A stretch of DNA of 64,000 nt, from assembly GCA_019694435.1 (NCBI GenBank), contig JAIBBZ010000003.1, forward strand, positions 278,423-342,422. The letters run 5' to 3'. This document shows positions 12,534 through 21,521 of the stretch, piece after piece. How positions within the stretch are numbered: position 1 is the stretch's first letter; every line of letters begins with the position of its first letter. Source of the stretch: Pirellulales bacterium. Lineage in GTDB: Bacteria > Planctomycetota > Planctomycetia > Pirellulales > JAEUIK01. Made by a program: the position numbers and the translations under genes. The notes under the pieces are model-generated. The model worked only from the letters and a program-made list of their open reading frames with translations. It had not been told where the DNA came from and did no database searches.

Positions 12534-12846
12534 CTGCGTCTTCCCACCACTCGGAAGCAGGGTCCTGCGACCGGAACGAAAGAACCTGTCCAATGCGACC
12601 GTCCCCCGCGATCCGGCGGTAGGACAGCCATTTTATTGTGGTATCTTTTCGCAATCGTTGGTAGCCTCGATACTTAGGAGCAGGCAACAACGTAGTGCGA
12701 GCGTGGGTCGGACCGTCTCGTTCGAGGCTTGTGTTGGCCCTGCGCGCGCTAGAACCCCGCGCAACGATCTTGCGGTGCGGACTGCAAGAACGTTCGCCGT
12801 AATTCACCCGCGCACAACGTCGCAATCCAACGCAGGCGACGTGGGC

Positions 12847-14547
12847 ATGGCCAAACAAACCCTTGACAATTTCGCCGACCTGGTGCGTCGCAGCGGCCTG
12901 CTCGACAGCGAGCAGTTGGACCGTGTCATCGACGAGGTCCAATCGTCGGGTGACGAAGGCGGCAGCCGCATCCTGAGCCGCAAGCTTGTCGAGGGTGGTC
13001 ACCTCACCCAGTGGCAATGCGACAAGCTGCTCGAGGGCCGGCACAAGGGATTCTTTCTCGGCAAGTACAAGCTGCTGGGCCTGATCGGCCACGGCGGTAT
13101 GAGCAGCGTGTACCTGGGCGAGCATACGCTGATGCACAGCCGGCGCGCCATCAAGGTGCTGCCGCAAAACCGGGTCAACGACTCGTCGTACCTGGGCCGC
13201 TTCTATCGCGAGGCCCGAGCCGCGGGCCAGCTCGAACACGCGAACATCGTGCGGGCCTTCGACGTCGACAGCGACGGCAAGACGCACTTCCTGGTCATGG
13301 AATTCGTCGAAGGGCGAGACCTGCAACAGGTCGTCCGCGACGAGGGTCCGCTGAGCTATGCCGCGGCGGCCGACTACATCGCCCAGGCGGCCGAGGGCCT
13401 GGCCTATGCACATGAGCGCGGCTTGGTGCATCGCGATATCAAACCGGCCAACTTGCTGCTCGCCAAAACGGGCGTCGTCAAAATCCTCGACATGGGACTG
13501 GCCCGGTTCTCGGACGACGAACATTGCTCGCTGACGATCACGCACGATGAGAACGTGCTGGGAACGGCCGATTACCTCGCTCCTGAGCAGGCCCTGAACA
13601 GCCACACGGTCGATCGTCGGGCCGACATCTACAGCCTGGGCGGTACGCTCTATTTTCTGCTCACCGGCCACCCACCTTTTCCCGAAGGGACGCTGGCCCA
13701 GCGGCTGATGATGCATCAGACGCAGGAACCGGCGCCCATCACGAAAGATCGCCCGGACGCTCCCGCAGAACTCGTCGCCATTTGCCAGCGGATGATGGCG
13801 AAAGCCCCGGAACGTCGCTACGAATCGGCCCACCAGGTGGTCGAGGCCCTGCGCGGCTGGCTCGAACGTTCGCTGCGGACTCGTCCGGGATTCAACCCCC
13901 TTTCGTCGCGCGGCAGCGGTTCGAGCATCATCGGGCGGATGCCCAGCGAATCGCGGTTCCAGGCGCCGTTGCCATCGGACACGGTCACCAACCGCTCGAG
14001 CGACACCGACAAGCGCCCGGTGACGACCAGTCCGCCGATCATGGCAAGCGACTCTTGCCTGAGCCTGGCCCCGGACGAGGACGAAAAGCCCAAGCAGGCG
14101 TCCCCGACCGCCAAGCAGCCCTCACCCTCGAGCGTTCAAAAGGGTGGCGCGCCACGTCAAGCACCACCCACAGGTTCGAGCCCACGCGCCGGCGGTTCGA
14201 ACGTGCTCCGCCCGAAGCCGCCGGCCGGCGCCGCGCCAGGTGATTCGGCCAAGCGTGCTGCAGGCGGCTCCGCGGTTCGCAAGACAGCGTCTGCCGCGCC
14301 GCAGGCCCCTCCGGCAAAACTGCCGCCGTTGCCTCCGGTCAGTTCTCCGTTGGATGACTTGCTGGCCGATCTCCCCGTCGCCGCGGGACCGGCCGATGCT
14401 GGCCCAGCGCTGGGTCCGTCGAAGCTGCGGAAGCCCGAGAAGCCCGTGAGCGTAATTGTCTCGGTAGCAATCGGACTCGGCATCGGCACAGGTCTGATCA
14501 TCGCCGCAGTCGCTGCCTGGCAAGTCTGGCAACACTTCCAAGGCTGA
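12847..14547 (+). CDS. Planctomycete-type serine/threonine protein kinase
   Basis: An N-terminal helical domain of about 65 residues, with the [18 protein letters not shown] motif typical of planctomycete kinases, precedes the kinase domain (about 73-335). The glycine loop is [11 protein letters not shown] (81-91), the ATP lysine is K103 in AIKVL, the catalytic loop is [10 protein letters not shown] with D197, and the metal-binding motif is DMG with D215 rather than DFG. All catalytic residues are present. After a Pro/Ser/Lys-rich linker of about 200 residues, a membrane helix ([21 protein letters not shown]) ends the 566-residue protein with almost nothing outside, so it has no extracellular sensor domain. 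The ATG at 12847 is chosen because the conserved N-terminal domain starts there, although the frame is open upstream. Confidence 0.93.
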   Translation: MAKQTLDNFADLVRRSGLLDSEQLDRVIDEVQSSGDEGGSRILSRKLVEGGHLTQWQCDKLLEGRHKGFFLGKYKLLGLIGHGGMSSVYLGEHTLMHSRRAIKVLPQNRVNDSSYLGRFYREARAAGQLEHANIVRAFDVDSDGKTHFLVMEFVEGRDLQQVVRDEGPLSYAAAADYIAQAAEGLAYAHERGLVHRDIKPANLLLAKTGVVKILDMGLARFSDDEHCSLTITHDENVLGTADYLAPEQALNSHTVDRRADIYSLGGTLYFLLTGHPPFPEGTLAQRLMMHQTQEPAPITKDRPDAPAELVAICQRMMAKAPERRYESAHQVVEALRGWLERSLRTRPGFNPLSSRGSGSSIIGRMPSESRFQAPLPSDTVTNRSSDTDKRPVTTSPPIMASDSCLSLAPDEDEKPKQASPTAKQPSPSSVQKGGAPRQAPPTGSSPRAGGSNVLRPKPPAGAAPGDSAKRAAGGSAVRKTASAAPQAPPAKLPPLPPVSSPLDDLLADLPVAAGPADAGPALGPSKLRKPEKPVSVIVSVAIGLGIGTGLIIAAVAAWQVWQHFQG

Positions 14548-14891
14548 GCTGAGCAGTCGCTCGCGTGCCTCGCTGCGCAGCAGCGTGTCGCGCACTTCTA
14601 TAGCGATGAGCATCGCGCTTCATCGCACGCCCCCATCTGCTATCGAGCGACTGGCTCGCGCGCCTCAACGGCGTTCGTTTTCCGCACTCGGAAACGGTCC
14701 TCGGAACCATGCCGAAACCGCCCCCCGGGGCCACCTGTCCGGCCTTGCAACATGCACACAAGTCATTAAATCCCAACAACTTAATCCGTACACTTGTTCC
14801 ACTGCCAAGGCCCGTCTTACCATGGATTTAGCTCATCGGCCCCGGCAAACGAGCATTTGGCAAGCCGGGGAATTTGGAGGGAACCGCTCGC
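14548..14891 (+). other. Intergenic region with a hairpin just ahead of the HEXXH gene
   Basis: This 344-base stretch holds no convincing gene. Its second half is relatively AT-rich (around 14750-14810) and may contain the promoter for the next gene. A 7-bp perfect stem (CCCCGGC at 14840-14846 with GCCGGGG at 14864-14870, 17-base loop) ends six bases before the ribosome site GGAGGGA. It is placed where it could affect translation initiation, but this is only positional evidence. Confidence 0.4.
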
Positions 14892-15668
14892 GTGAGCAAC
14901 GGGCGTCATCCGGCCGCAAGAGAGTGCCGGTTACGCGATCTCCCTTCAACCTCTTTGCCTACTTCCATGGCTCGGCGTTTCGCAGAAAACCGTGGCGGTC
15001 GTTCGCCCAAGCTCTACCACGCGCAGACACTCGGCCAGCGTGCCCGCTCGGCCCAGCGGCGCCTGGGACTGAGCCATCGGGCGCGCGCGCAACGCAACGA
15101 GCGCCTTCCATTTGCCCCGCCCGAGGATTGGCACGAGCCGGTCGAGGAAGCCGACGGCTATCGCATTGTCGTGCAGCCGCCGGGCAAGGGTTACCGGCAC
15201 GTCGTCACTCCCGAGGACGTCCGAGCACGCCTGGCAGAGCTGCCCCCGCACTTTCTCAACGATTTGCAGGTCGTGCAGTTCAGCCGGATGACCCACAAGA
15301 AGGCGAGTTTCCCCTGTTACGGCATGCAATGGGGCCAGGCGCTGTACCTGTACCCGATTGAAGAGTCGTTGATCGAGTGCTACCCGGTCCCCCCGAAGCC
15401 GGCGCAATTGACGGAAGCCCGGATGTACGGCGGTCGGTGGCAGGTCGATCGGCGCGGCGGCTGGCGGCTGATCTGGACCGCCGCTGCGATCCGCGACTTC
15501 TATCTGAACAACATCCTGATCCACGAGTTGGGCCACCTGCTGGACGATCGCAACACGACCTATACCGATCGCGAGCGGTATGCCGAGGCCTTTGCCATGG
15601 ATTGGGGCTATCTCCGGACCCGGCACAACGAGCGGCGCAATGTCACGCGCAGGCATCACGCCGTTTAA
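14892..15668 (+). CDS. Uncharacterised protein with HEXXH putative metallopeptidase motif
   Basis: I do not recognise a named family. The 258-residue protein has a basic N-terminal region of about 75 residues and then a compact domain. A perfect zinc-protease motif HELGH lies at 211-215, followed 16 residues later by E232 in RERYAEAFAMDWG. The H-E-x-x-H then E-x-F-A spacing resembles gluzincins of the ImmA/IrrE type, so E232 may be the third zinc ligand (inference). No signal peptide or membrane segment is visible, so it is probably cytoplasmic. The start is a GTG at 14892, because GGAGGGA lies nine bases upstream. An ATG at 14967 would give a protein 25 residues shorter. Confidence 0.75.
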   Translation: MSNGRHPAARECRLRDLPSTSLPTSMARRFAENRGGRSPKLYHAQTLGQRARSAQRRLGLSHRARAQRNERLPFAPPEDWHEPVEEADGYRIVVQPPGKGYRHVVTPEDVRARLAELPPHFLNDLQVVQFSRMTHKKASFPCYGMQWGQALYLYPIEESLIECYPVPPKPAQLTEARMYGGRWQVDRRGGWRLIWTAAAIRDFYLNNILIHELGHLLDDRNTTYTDRERYAEAFAMDWGYLRTRHNERRNVTRRHHAV

Positions 15669-15786
15669 ACGGCCCACGGACCGTTGCCCCTCTGGTCGCC
15701 CGACGATCCCCTGCCGCGAGTTTCTCGGGTAAACTGACGGCGCTTCGGCGTTCTCCATTTCTCAGGGCTGTTGCCAGGCGGATTGC

Positions 15787-17283
15787 ATGTTCGGATGTCC
15801 TTCCTGCAGGCAGGTGGCGGGGTTGGTGCTGATCGTGATCCTGGGATTCAGCCCCGTGCGGGCCGCCGATGCGCCGGCCCGGGAAGCGGTGTCCGAGGCA
15901 CGCACGCTGGCCGCTTCGATCGGCAAGCTCCTGCGCCAGAAAGATTACGCGGGCGCTGCCAAGCAGCTGCCAGAGCTGCAGCGGCAACTGGCCGAGCTGG
16001 CCAGCGGCGCCGATGACGACGCTCCTTTGGCGCGGTCGCTCGAATCGTTGCAAGCCCAGGCCAGCCGCTACGCCGAGCAATTGCGAGCAGCGGGGATCGA
16101 GCTGCCGAAGCAGGACGCCCCTGCGGCCGGCGACGCGCCCCAGACCGCGGCGACGGCCAAGGGCCCCTCGTACGCCCGCGACGTGGCTCCCGTGTTTGTC
16201 GAATCGTGCTACGGTTGCCACGGCACCGGTGCAGCGGGCGGCTTGTCGTTTGCCAACTTCGATCGATTCAGCCAAGGCGGCAACTCCGGTGCCGCGATCG
16301 AGCCCGGCAAGGCGGAAGACAGCCTGTTGATCCAGAAGCTGCGCGGCACGGCCGGCGCGCGGATGCCCTTGCGGCGCGATCCGCTCAGCGATGAGGTGAT
16401 CGGCAAGATTGCCGCCTGGATCGACGCCGGGGCAAAATTCGACGGTGACAGCCCCGCGACCGCCACCGACGTGCTGGTGCGCACGACGACGGCAGCGCGG
16501 ATGACCGACGACGAGCTATCGACCGCCCGCGCTGAGCGCGCGGCCGCCAACTGGAAGCTCGCCCTGCCCGGCCGCGACGTCCACACCCAACAAGGCGAAC
16601 GCAGTCTGGTCGTCGGCCTGGCGGACGAAGGTCAGTTGACCAAGATTGCTGCCGCGGCCGATCGCGCACAGCGCGACGTGGCCAAACTCTTGCGCCAGCC
16701 GCCGTCGTCCCCGCTGGTGAAAGGCCGGTTGACCGTGTTCGCGTTCACGCGCCGCTACGACTACGGCGAGTTTGGGCGGATGGTCGAGAAACGCGAGTTG
16801 CCCGACACCTGGAACGGGCACGCCCGCTTCAATTCCATCGACGCGTATGTCTGCGTGGTCGCGTCGGGCGACGACGAAGACTCGCTCCTGTTCGAGCTTT
16901 CGCGGCAGGTGATGACCGTTTATTTGCTCAGCCGGGCGACGCTGCCGGGCTGGTTCGTCCTGGGCTCGGGCGACGCGGTGGCGATGCGCGTGAGCCCGAA
17001 ATCCCCGGCGGCCGTCGAGCTGCAGGCTCGCATCAAGCAGGGGGCCGCCGAGCTGACCGATCCGAAGCCCTTGTTGACGGAAAAGCTGGCCGACGAACAG
17101 CTCGAGCCGCTGGCTGCCGGTCTGGCGGGTTTCCTGCTCAGCGACGTGGGCCGGTATCGCAAGCTGCTGGACGGAGTCGCGGCGGGTCAGCCGTTCGATG
17201 ACGCGGTCAAGGCCGCCTATGGTTCGTCTCCCGCCGAACTGGTCCCGGCCTGGCAAGCGAAGGCAGCCAAGGGCCGCCGCTAG
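15787..17283 (+). CDS. Exported planctomycete cytochrome c-domain protein with a degenerate peptidase-like C-terminus
   Basis: A signal peptide (about 1-26, ending VRAA) starts this 498-residue protein. A helical stretch of Leu/Ala/Gln repeats follows (35-105). A planctomycete-type cytochrome c domain spans about 127-218, with the haem-binding CYGCH at 141-145 and M193 as a possible distal ligand. The remaining part (about 310-490) resembles the layout of peptidase_MA-like gluzincins, where HExxH is followed by LPxWLxEGLA. Here the equivalent positions read FELSR (369-373) and LPGWFVLGSGDAVAM, so zinc ligands are missing. I infer a catalytically dead peptidase domain joined to a haem domain. 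The protein probably acts in the periplasm, role unknown. Confidence 0.75.
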   Translation: MFGCPSCRQVAGLVLIVILGFSPVRAADAPAREAVSEARTLAASIGKLLRQKDYAGAAKQLPELQRQLAELASGADDDAPLARSLESLQAQASRYAEQLRAAGIELPKQDAPAAGDAPQTAATAKGPSYARDVAPVFVESCYGCHGTGAAGGLSFANFDRFSQGGNSGAAIEPGKAEDSLLIQKLRGTAGARMPLRRDPLSDEVIGKIAAWIDAGAKFDGDSPATATDVLVRTTTAARMTDDELSTARAERAAANWKLALPGRDVHTQQGERSLVVGLADEGQLTKIAAAADRAQRDVAKLLRQPPSSPLVKGRLTVFAFTRRYDYGEFGRMVEKRELPDTWNGHARFNSIDAYVCVVASGDDEDSLLFELSRQVMTVYLLSRATLPGWFVLGSGDAVAMRVSPKSPAAVELQARIKQGAAELTDPKPLLTEKLADEQLEPLAAGLAGFLLSDVGRYRKLLDGVAAGQPFDDAVKAAYGSSPAELVPAWQAKAAKGRR

Positions 17284-17439
17284 AGGCACAAATCTCGTCT
17301 TGTCTGCCCGCGGCGATCTGCGTTACTCTTCGCGCGAGCGCCTGTTCCGGCCCGACGTTTTCCTCCCCTGTCACCACGCGGAGGCTTCACGGCCGGCAGT
17401 GCTTTTCCGCTCGTACTCTGGCTTGTCGAGGGCTCCGAC

Positions 17440-18162
17440 ATGCGCAAGTTCGAAGTCGTTCAGCAGTTGTCTGCACGGTTTGGGTATCGCCGCTATTTGG
17501 AGATCTGCACTCCTACGACCGGGGCGACGTTTGCCGAGATCAAGGCCGAGCAGTTTCCGACCCGTGTGCGCTGCATGTATCGCTGCCCGGCCGATTACGA
17601 CGACGGCCTGCAGCTCGACGTACGCACCGAGGCCGAATCGAGCGAACCGCTCTATGCCCGGCTGATGCAATCGGGCCGCCGCTTCGACGCCGTATTCGTC
17701 GATCCGTTCCACACGCACGCCTGTACGTTGCGCGACCTGGTCTACGGGCTGCAAGTGCTCAACCCGACGGGCGTCATGGTCGTCCACGATTGCAGCCCGC
17801 CGTGCGCGGAGTGGTCGACTCCGGAGTTCATCGCGGGCAATTGGTGCGGGATTACGTATGCCGCGTTTCTCGATGTCGTGCTCGGCGACCCTGCCCTGAC
17901 GTACTTCACCGTCGACTGCGATTTCGGCTGCGGGGTGGTGCTGAAGTCGGACGGCCTGTTGCCGCTCGTCGGCACACGGCCCGATAGGGAGCTGGTGCGG
18001 GAATGGTTCGCGCTCGAGCTCGCGGACAAGTACCCGTTCTTCGATCGGCACCGTGCCGACTTGCTGCAATTGCGCTCGGTGGACGAGTTCCACCAGCTGG
18101 TCGATGGAACGGAGCTCACCGACTCGTGCCGTGAAGAACTTCGAGCGGCACCAGCGTGTTGA
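17440..18162 (+). CDS. Class I SAM methyltransferase (Methyltransf_24-like)
   Basis: The 240-residue protein resembles the Methyltransf_24 group often found next to glycan or surface-layer genes. It has the N-terminal helix and YLEICTPTTGATF segment in place of the usual glycine loop, an acidic FDAVFVDPFHTHACTLRDL motif and the VMVVHDCSPP strand. The usual YLEIGxxxG loop is altered (CTPTTG), so SAM binding should not be taken for granted. The start ATG at 17440 has GAGGG eight bases upstream. Its 3' end overlaps the convergent larE gene by 47 bases. Substrate unknown. Confidence 0.75.
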   Translation: MRKFEVVQQLSARFGYRRYLEICTPTTGATFAEIKAEQFPTRVRCMYRCPADYDDGLQLDVRTEAESSEPLYARLMQSGRRFDAVFVDPFHTHACTLRDLVYGLQVLNPTGVMVVHDCSPPCAEWSTPEFIAGNWCGITYAAFLDVVLGDPALTYFTVDCDFGCGVVLKSDGLLPLVGTRPDRELVREWFALELADKYPFFDRHRADLLQLRSVDEFHQLVDGTELTDSCREELRAAPAC

Positions 18163-18976
18163 GGCTGCCCGAACGAAAGCCTTCCAGGTCGAGCGTGACG
18201 AAGCGGAACCCGGCCGCGCGGAGCGCGGCGATCACCTGCTCGCGCGTCGTGGCCTCGGCCAATCGCGCGACGGCATCGACCGGGACCTCGATGCGTGCCA
18301 GGTCGCCCTTGTGATAGCGCACGCGCAATTCGCGCAGGCCGAGCGACCGTAGCGCCTGCTCGGCCCGATCGATCATCGCCACACGTTCGGGCGTGACCTC
18401 TTCGCCATAGGCCACGCGGCTGCTCAGGCACGGCGAAGCGGGCTTGTCCCAGGTCGGCAGCTCCCAATACGCGGCTAGTTGCCGCAATTCGGCCTTGGAG
18501 ATGTCGCATTCGACGAGCGGGCTGCGCACGGCATGTTCGCCGGCCGCTTGCATGCCGGGTCGATAGTCGCCTTTGTCGTCGGTGTTGGCCCCGTTGACGA
18601 TCACGCCGCCGCCGAACCGCGGGGCGACCCCTTCGAGCTGCGTGTACAGCTCGGTCTTGCAGTGATAACAGCGGTCGGGGTTGTTGCGCCGGTAATCGGC
18701 GCTGGTGAACTCGTCGGTCGAGATGACTTCGTGACGGATACCGATCAGCCGGGCCAACGCGCGGGCCTCGTCCAATTCGCCGCTGGCCAGGCTGGCGCTG
18801 GCGCCGGTCACGGCGCAGGCATTGTCGCCCAGAGCCAACTGCGCCGCCTTGGCGACGACCGTACTGTCGATGCCGCCGGAAAACGCGACGATCACGCGGC
18901 CATAGCCGGCCAGCAGGTTATGCAACCGGGCACGCTTGGCGTCCAGATCCGGCGGCAGCTCGACCGTGGTGCTCAT
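18116..18976 (-). CDS. larE: Pyridinium-3,5-biscarboxylic acid mononucleotide sulfurtransferase LarE
   Basis: LarE adenylates pyridinium-3,5-biscarboxylate mononucleotide and donates sulfur from its own cysteine to build the nickel-pincer cofactor of lactate racemase. The 286-residue protein has the PP-loop SGGIDS at 33-38, the YHCKTELY motif and C183 in KPASPCLSSR, which matches the sacrificial sulfur-donating cysteine. No larA, larB or larC lies in the window. Its 3' end overlaps the convergent methyltransferase gene by 47 bases. A perfect TATAAT lies only 9-14 bases before the ATG, so the transcript may be nearly leaderless. Confidence 0.93.
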   Translation of the reverse strand: MSTTVELPPDLDAKRARLHNLLAGYGRVIVAFSGGIDSTVVAKAAQLALGDNACAVTGASASLASGELDEARALARLIGIRHEVISTDEFTSADYRRNNPDRCYHCKTELYTQLEGVAPRFGGGVIVNGANTDDKGDYRPGMQAAGEHAVRSPLVECDISKAELRQLAAYWELPTWDKPASPCLSSRVAYGEEVTPERVAMIDRAEQALRSLGLRELRVRYHKGDLARIEVPVDAVARLAEATTREQVIAALRAAGFRFVTLDLEGFRSGSLNTLVPLEVLHGTSR

Positions 18977-18984
18977 AACCAGGC

Positions 18985-18990
18985 ATTATA
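18985..18990 (-). promoter_or_regulatory. Putative -10 box of larE
   Basis: The minus strand reads TATAAT at these positions, a perfect -10 match. A transcript would start about 18978-18979, only two or three bases before the larE ATG. No good -35 hexamer is present 16-18 bases upstream, where the T-rich tail of a terminator lies. Confidence 0.45.
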
Positions 18991-19008
18991 GCCAAGCCAA
19001 AAACAAAA

Positions 19009-19044
19009 CGGGCGTCGCTGGTCGGTTTGCGACCGCAACGCCCG
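19009..19044 (-). terminator. Rho-independent terminator upstream of larE
   Basis: CGGGCGT (19009-19015) pairs with ACGCCCG (19038-19044), and an inner GGTCG/CGACC stem (19020-19024 with 19030-19034) extends the hairpin. Read on the minus strand it is followed by TTTTGTTTTT. It would end transcripts coming from the UVR-motif gene, though that stop lies about 470 bases earlier, or act in a leader. Confidence 0.6.
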
Positions 19045-19513
19045 CATGTCTCACCGGGTAGGTGAAAAAACCTCCACCGCAATGCCGTGGCGATGAGTTT
19101 TTGAGAGCCCGCAGTTAATAAGGGGGAGCTGGCGACCGGGGCACGTGATCCGACCGTTTGGCCCGCGGTGCACCGAGGTGCCGCGCGGACGGTGGCATGA
19201 CGTGAATCCCGATCGATGTTTGGGCTCCCTGCGGACTGTCTATCGGCTCGCCAAAAAGTTGCATCGACAGCACGAACATGGCAGAGGTCCATTGCCTGCA
19301 AGCGGCACTTCGCCTGGTCCCTCGCGGCGGCGTCTGGCAAATCCCGACCACCAGGGCGGCGTGATCCCTGTCGTTGGTCATCCTAGTCGCGACCAACGGG
19401 CCGGACAAGACGAAGCAAATGGCAAGCCGCGCGGAGAAACCGCTGAAAACACGCGTGTCGCGAATCGCGCTTGACGCGCACGGCACACGCCGTTCCGCCA
19501 CGCGAGCAGCCGT

Positions 19514-20323
19514 TTACATGCCGGTCTCATGGCGCGGATCGGCGCCGCCCGTCAGTCGCCGCAGCTCGTCGCGCAGCTTGGCCGCTTCCTCGAACCGCTC
19601 GTCGGCCACGGCTTCGTTCAGACGGCGCCGCAGGGCGGCCGCGTCGGCGCCCGGAGATTCGAGTTGCGGCGTGCGCTGGGCCCGCTGCGCGCTCAGCTCC
19701 TCGCGCCAACGCAGCAATTGCACCAGTTCGCCACATTGTTCCCAGCGCTCGCTCTGGCCGTAATCGTCCAGAAACCGTCGGATCGCGGCAATGCCCGCGT
19801 CGACGGCTTCGATCGCCCGGCCGACGTCCCCCGCCTCGAGCGCCGGTACGGCCAGGCTCCGGGCGTGCATCATGGTGATGTACGGGCGCCATTGGTCGAA
19901 CTGCAGCATGTCCCGCTCGTGCTTGGCACGCTCGCGGACGAACCGCAGCAGTCGCAGATTTCGCGCCGTATCCCTGGCACACAGGTCATAGCGGTCGAGG
20001 TGCCAGAAGCTGAGGTAGCGGTGGTAGTACTGGATGCCCTCGCGCAACAGGTTGGCACAATCGTCCGACTCGAGCCGGAAAGGCGCCTCGTCGGGATGAG
20101 CCTCGTCGTGGGCCTGCTGCTGGGCTTCAAAGTAGTCGAGCCACGAGTCGTAACCGTGCGGGCGCAACCCGTCCGGACGCCCATCCATCTCCATCTGCAG
20201 CACACCCAGATCGAGCCGGAGCTGGATCTTGTCGCGCCCGTCGTCACCGGCCACGATCCGCACCGAGACTTCGTCGGGTTCGTACTTCCAGCCGTCGAGT
20301 ATTCGCGAAATGTCTTTGGACAC
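19514..20323 (-). CDS. UvrB/UvrC-motif (UVR) domain protein
   Basis: The start is a GTG at 20323, giving a 269-residue protein that begins MSKDISRILDGWKYEPDE, a conserved-looking opening. A first domain mentions GDDGRDKIQLRLDLGVLQMEMDGRPDG, and a long helical middle (about 75-200) has regular Arg/Glu spacing and resembles TPR-like packing. A C-terminal UVR motif lies at about 225-255 (LNEAVADERFEEAAKLRDEL), the helix-turn-helix pair by which UvrB contacts UvrC and which also occurs in McsA and Clp adaptors. Function is unknown; a protein-interaction adaptor role is an inference. No signal peptide or membrane segment is seen. Confidence 0.85.
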   Translation of the reverse strand: MSKDISRILDGWKYEPDEVSVRIVAGDDGRDKIQLRLDLGVLQMEMDGRPDGLRPHGYDSWLDYFEAQQQAHDEAHPDEAPFRLESDDCANLLREGIQYYHRYLSFWHLDRYDLCARDTARNLRLLRFVRERAKHERDMLQFDQWRPYITMMHARSLAVPALEAGDVGRAIEAVDAGIAAIRRFLDDYGQSERWEQCGELVQLLRWREELSAQRAQRTPQLESPGADAAALRRRLNEAVADERFEEAAKLRDELRRLTGGADPRHETGM

Positions 20324-20628
20324 CGCTGGCCCATCGTCTAGGACGCAAAGGGTTCGCCTCGGCCACCGCACGGGGCGACTTGCGCCTAGTCTAGCAGCCC
20401 GTCGCACTATGCAAGGGGCTGCTCGCTCGCAACGATGCGGTCACAAGATGACGACGTAAGTCGTTATGTGCGAGCCGTGCGGAGTTTTTGCTCGATGCCT
20501 GGCGCGGTGGAAACATACCAGGGTGGCACCTTTCAACGGGCGGCACGCACCTCGGCCAGGCAGGGGCGACTGGGTGCCGGTCGATTGCCGGGCGCTGTCG
20601 CGCGATTGCCCTGCGTCGTTTTGTCTTT
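20324..20628 (-). other. 305-base intergenic region
   Basis: No gene or clear terminator is visible. A short palindrome (ACGAC GTAA GTCGT, near 20450) is the only structure seen. It presumably carries the promoter of the UVR-motif gene. Confidence 0.4.
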
Positions 20629-21312
20629 TCAGCGGCGAGCGTTTGCAGGGGTCGTCGATGGCGGCTGCCGCGCGACGCGGTCGCCCTCGACGGTTGGCCG
20701 CTCGCGGCGCAAGATCTCGATCGCACGAATCAGCTCGCCGTATTTTTCCGGCGAAAGTTCGCCCCAGGTGCGATAGCGCAGCTGCCCCTGCTTGTCGATC
20801 ACCGCCACATTCGGCACGTCAGCCACAAGCTTGAATTGCCGGCGGATGTCGTCCCGCAGATCGAGCCAGATCACGCCCTCGGGCGCCACCTTGCGAAAGC
20901 GATAGCGCACCATCGCGTGAAGCGTCTTGGGCACGTCGCCGATCACGCCGATGGCGACGATCCTGGCGTCGGGCAACTTGCGATCGGCGGGCCAGCGCGG
21001 AATGGCCCGCGGCGGTGCTTGCGCGGCCACGTCCGGCGGCTGGCCTGCGGCAGCGGGATGAAACTCGACGTGGAGCTTGGCGCCCAACTCGCGGCTCGCT
21101 TCGGCGCCGCCGCGATCGGCAAACACCAGCACAACCACGTCGCCGCGCAGCTTCGACAGATCGTGTTCTGCGCCAAACTGGTCCTGCATGACCAGTTGTG
21201 GATTGCGCTCTTCGTCAGCCACGAGGGGTACGGCGCTGGCCAACTCGGGGAAGGCCATGCTTCCCAGTCCCAGCAAGAAAGTCCGCACCCAGGCCGTGGC
21301 TCGACGCGACAT
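20629..21312 (-). CDS. Exported thioredoxin-fold (AhpC/TSA-like) protein without active-site cysteines
   Basis: The 227-residue protein has a signal-peptide-like N-terminus (about 1-27, ending LASA). The redoxin pattern follows: a LVMQDQFGAEHDLSKLRGDVVVLVF stretch equivalent to the first strands of a peroxiredoxin, then the late LVADVPNVAVIDKQGQLRYR strand with its cis-proline. The catalytic position reads FADRGGAEAS, with no CXXC and no peroxidatic cysteine, so it cannot be a normal disulfide reductase. It is probably a periplasmic binding or scaffold variant. The ATG at 21312 has GAGGTGAGG just upstream. The C-terminal 20 residues are disordered-looking. Confidence 0.75.
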   Translation of the reverse strand: MSRRATAWVRTFLLGLGSMAFPELASAVPLVADEERNPQLVMQDQFGAEHDLSKLRGDVVVLVFADRGGAEASRELGAKLHVEFHPAAAGQPPDVAAQAPPRAIPRWPADRKLPDARIVAIGVIGDVPKTLHAMVRYRFRKVAPEGVIWLDLRDDIRRQFKLVADVPNVAVIDKQGQLRYRTWGELSPEKYGELIRAIEILRRERPTVEGDRVARQPPSTTPANARR

Positions 21313-21494
21313 GACCTCACCTCATGTGGGGCTGCAGTACGCGTTATTTCCGAGCGCTACCCGGCGGGCATCCGAACAAGCCGCCTGAGCGCGCACCGAG
21401 CGCCACATTGCGCGTAAATACCCGGCGAACGCCCGATCGGGCAAGATCAACGTGCGCGGGACCTGCGGCCCCATGCTGGCACTCTGCGGGAAAC

Positions 21495-21516
21495 GGCGGG
21501 CGAGGGGATGCCCGCC
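21495..21516 (-). terminator. Candidate terminator of the DUF4912 gene
   Basis: GGCGGGC (21495-21501) pairs with GCCCGCC (21510-21516) around an eight-base loop, five bases past the stop at 21522. The T-run on the minus strand is weak (GTTTCCC). Confidence 0.4.
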
Positions 21517-21521
21517 CCCCC

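Larger units (their letters stand above)
18977..19513 (-). other. 537-base region without a recognised gene between a UVR-motif gene and larE
   Basis: No open frame here has a plausible product. It contains the terminator at 19009-19044 and the larE -10 box. The minus strand between 19060 and 19120 has further T-runs and a GGTG/CACC pairing. The distance between the upstream stop (19514) and the terminator (about 470 bases) leaves room for a long 3' untranslated region or a small RNA. I compared it by eye with tmRNA, RNase P and SRP RNA signatures and found none. Confidence 0.5.

Noticed and set aside
19115..19501. A 128-codon minus-strand open frame in the gap before larE
   Set aside because: Translation shows no signal, domain or usual start context, and lies between a gene end and a terminator.
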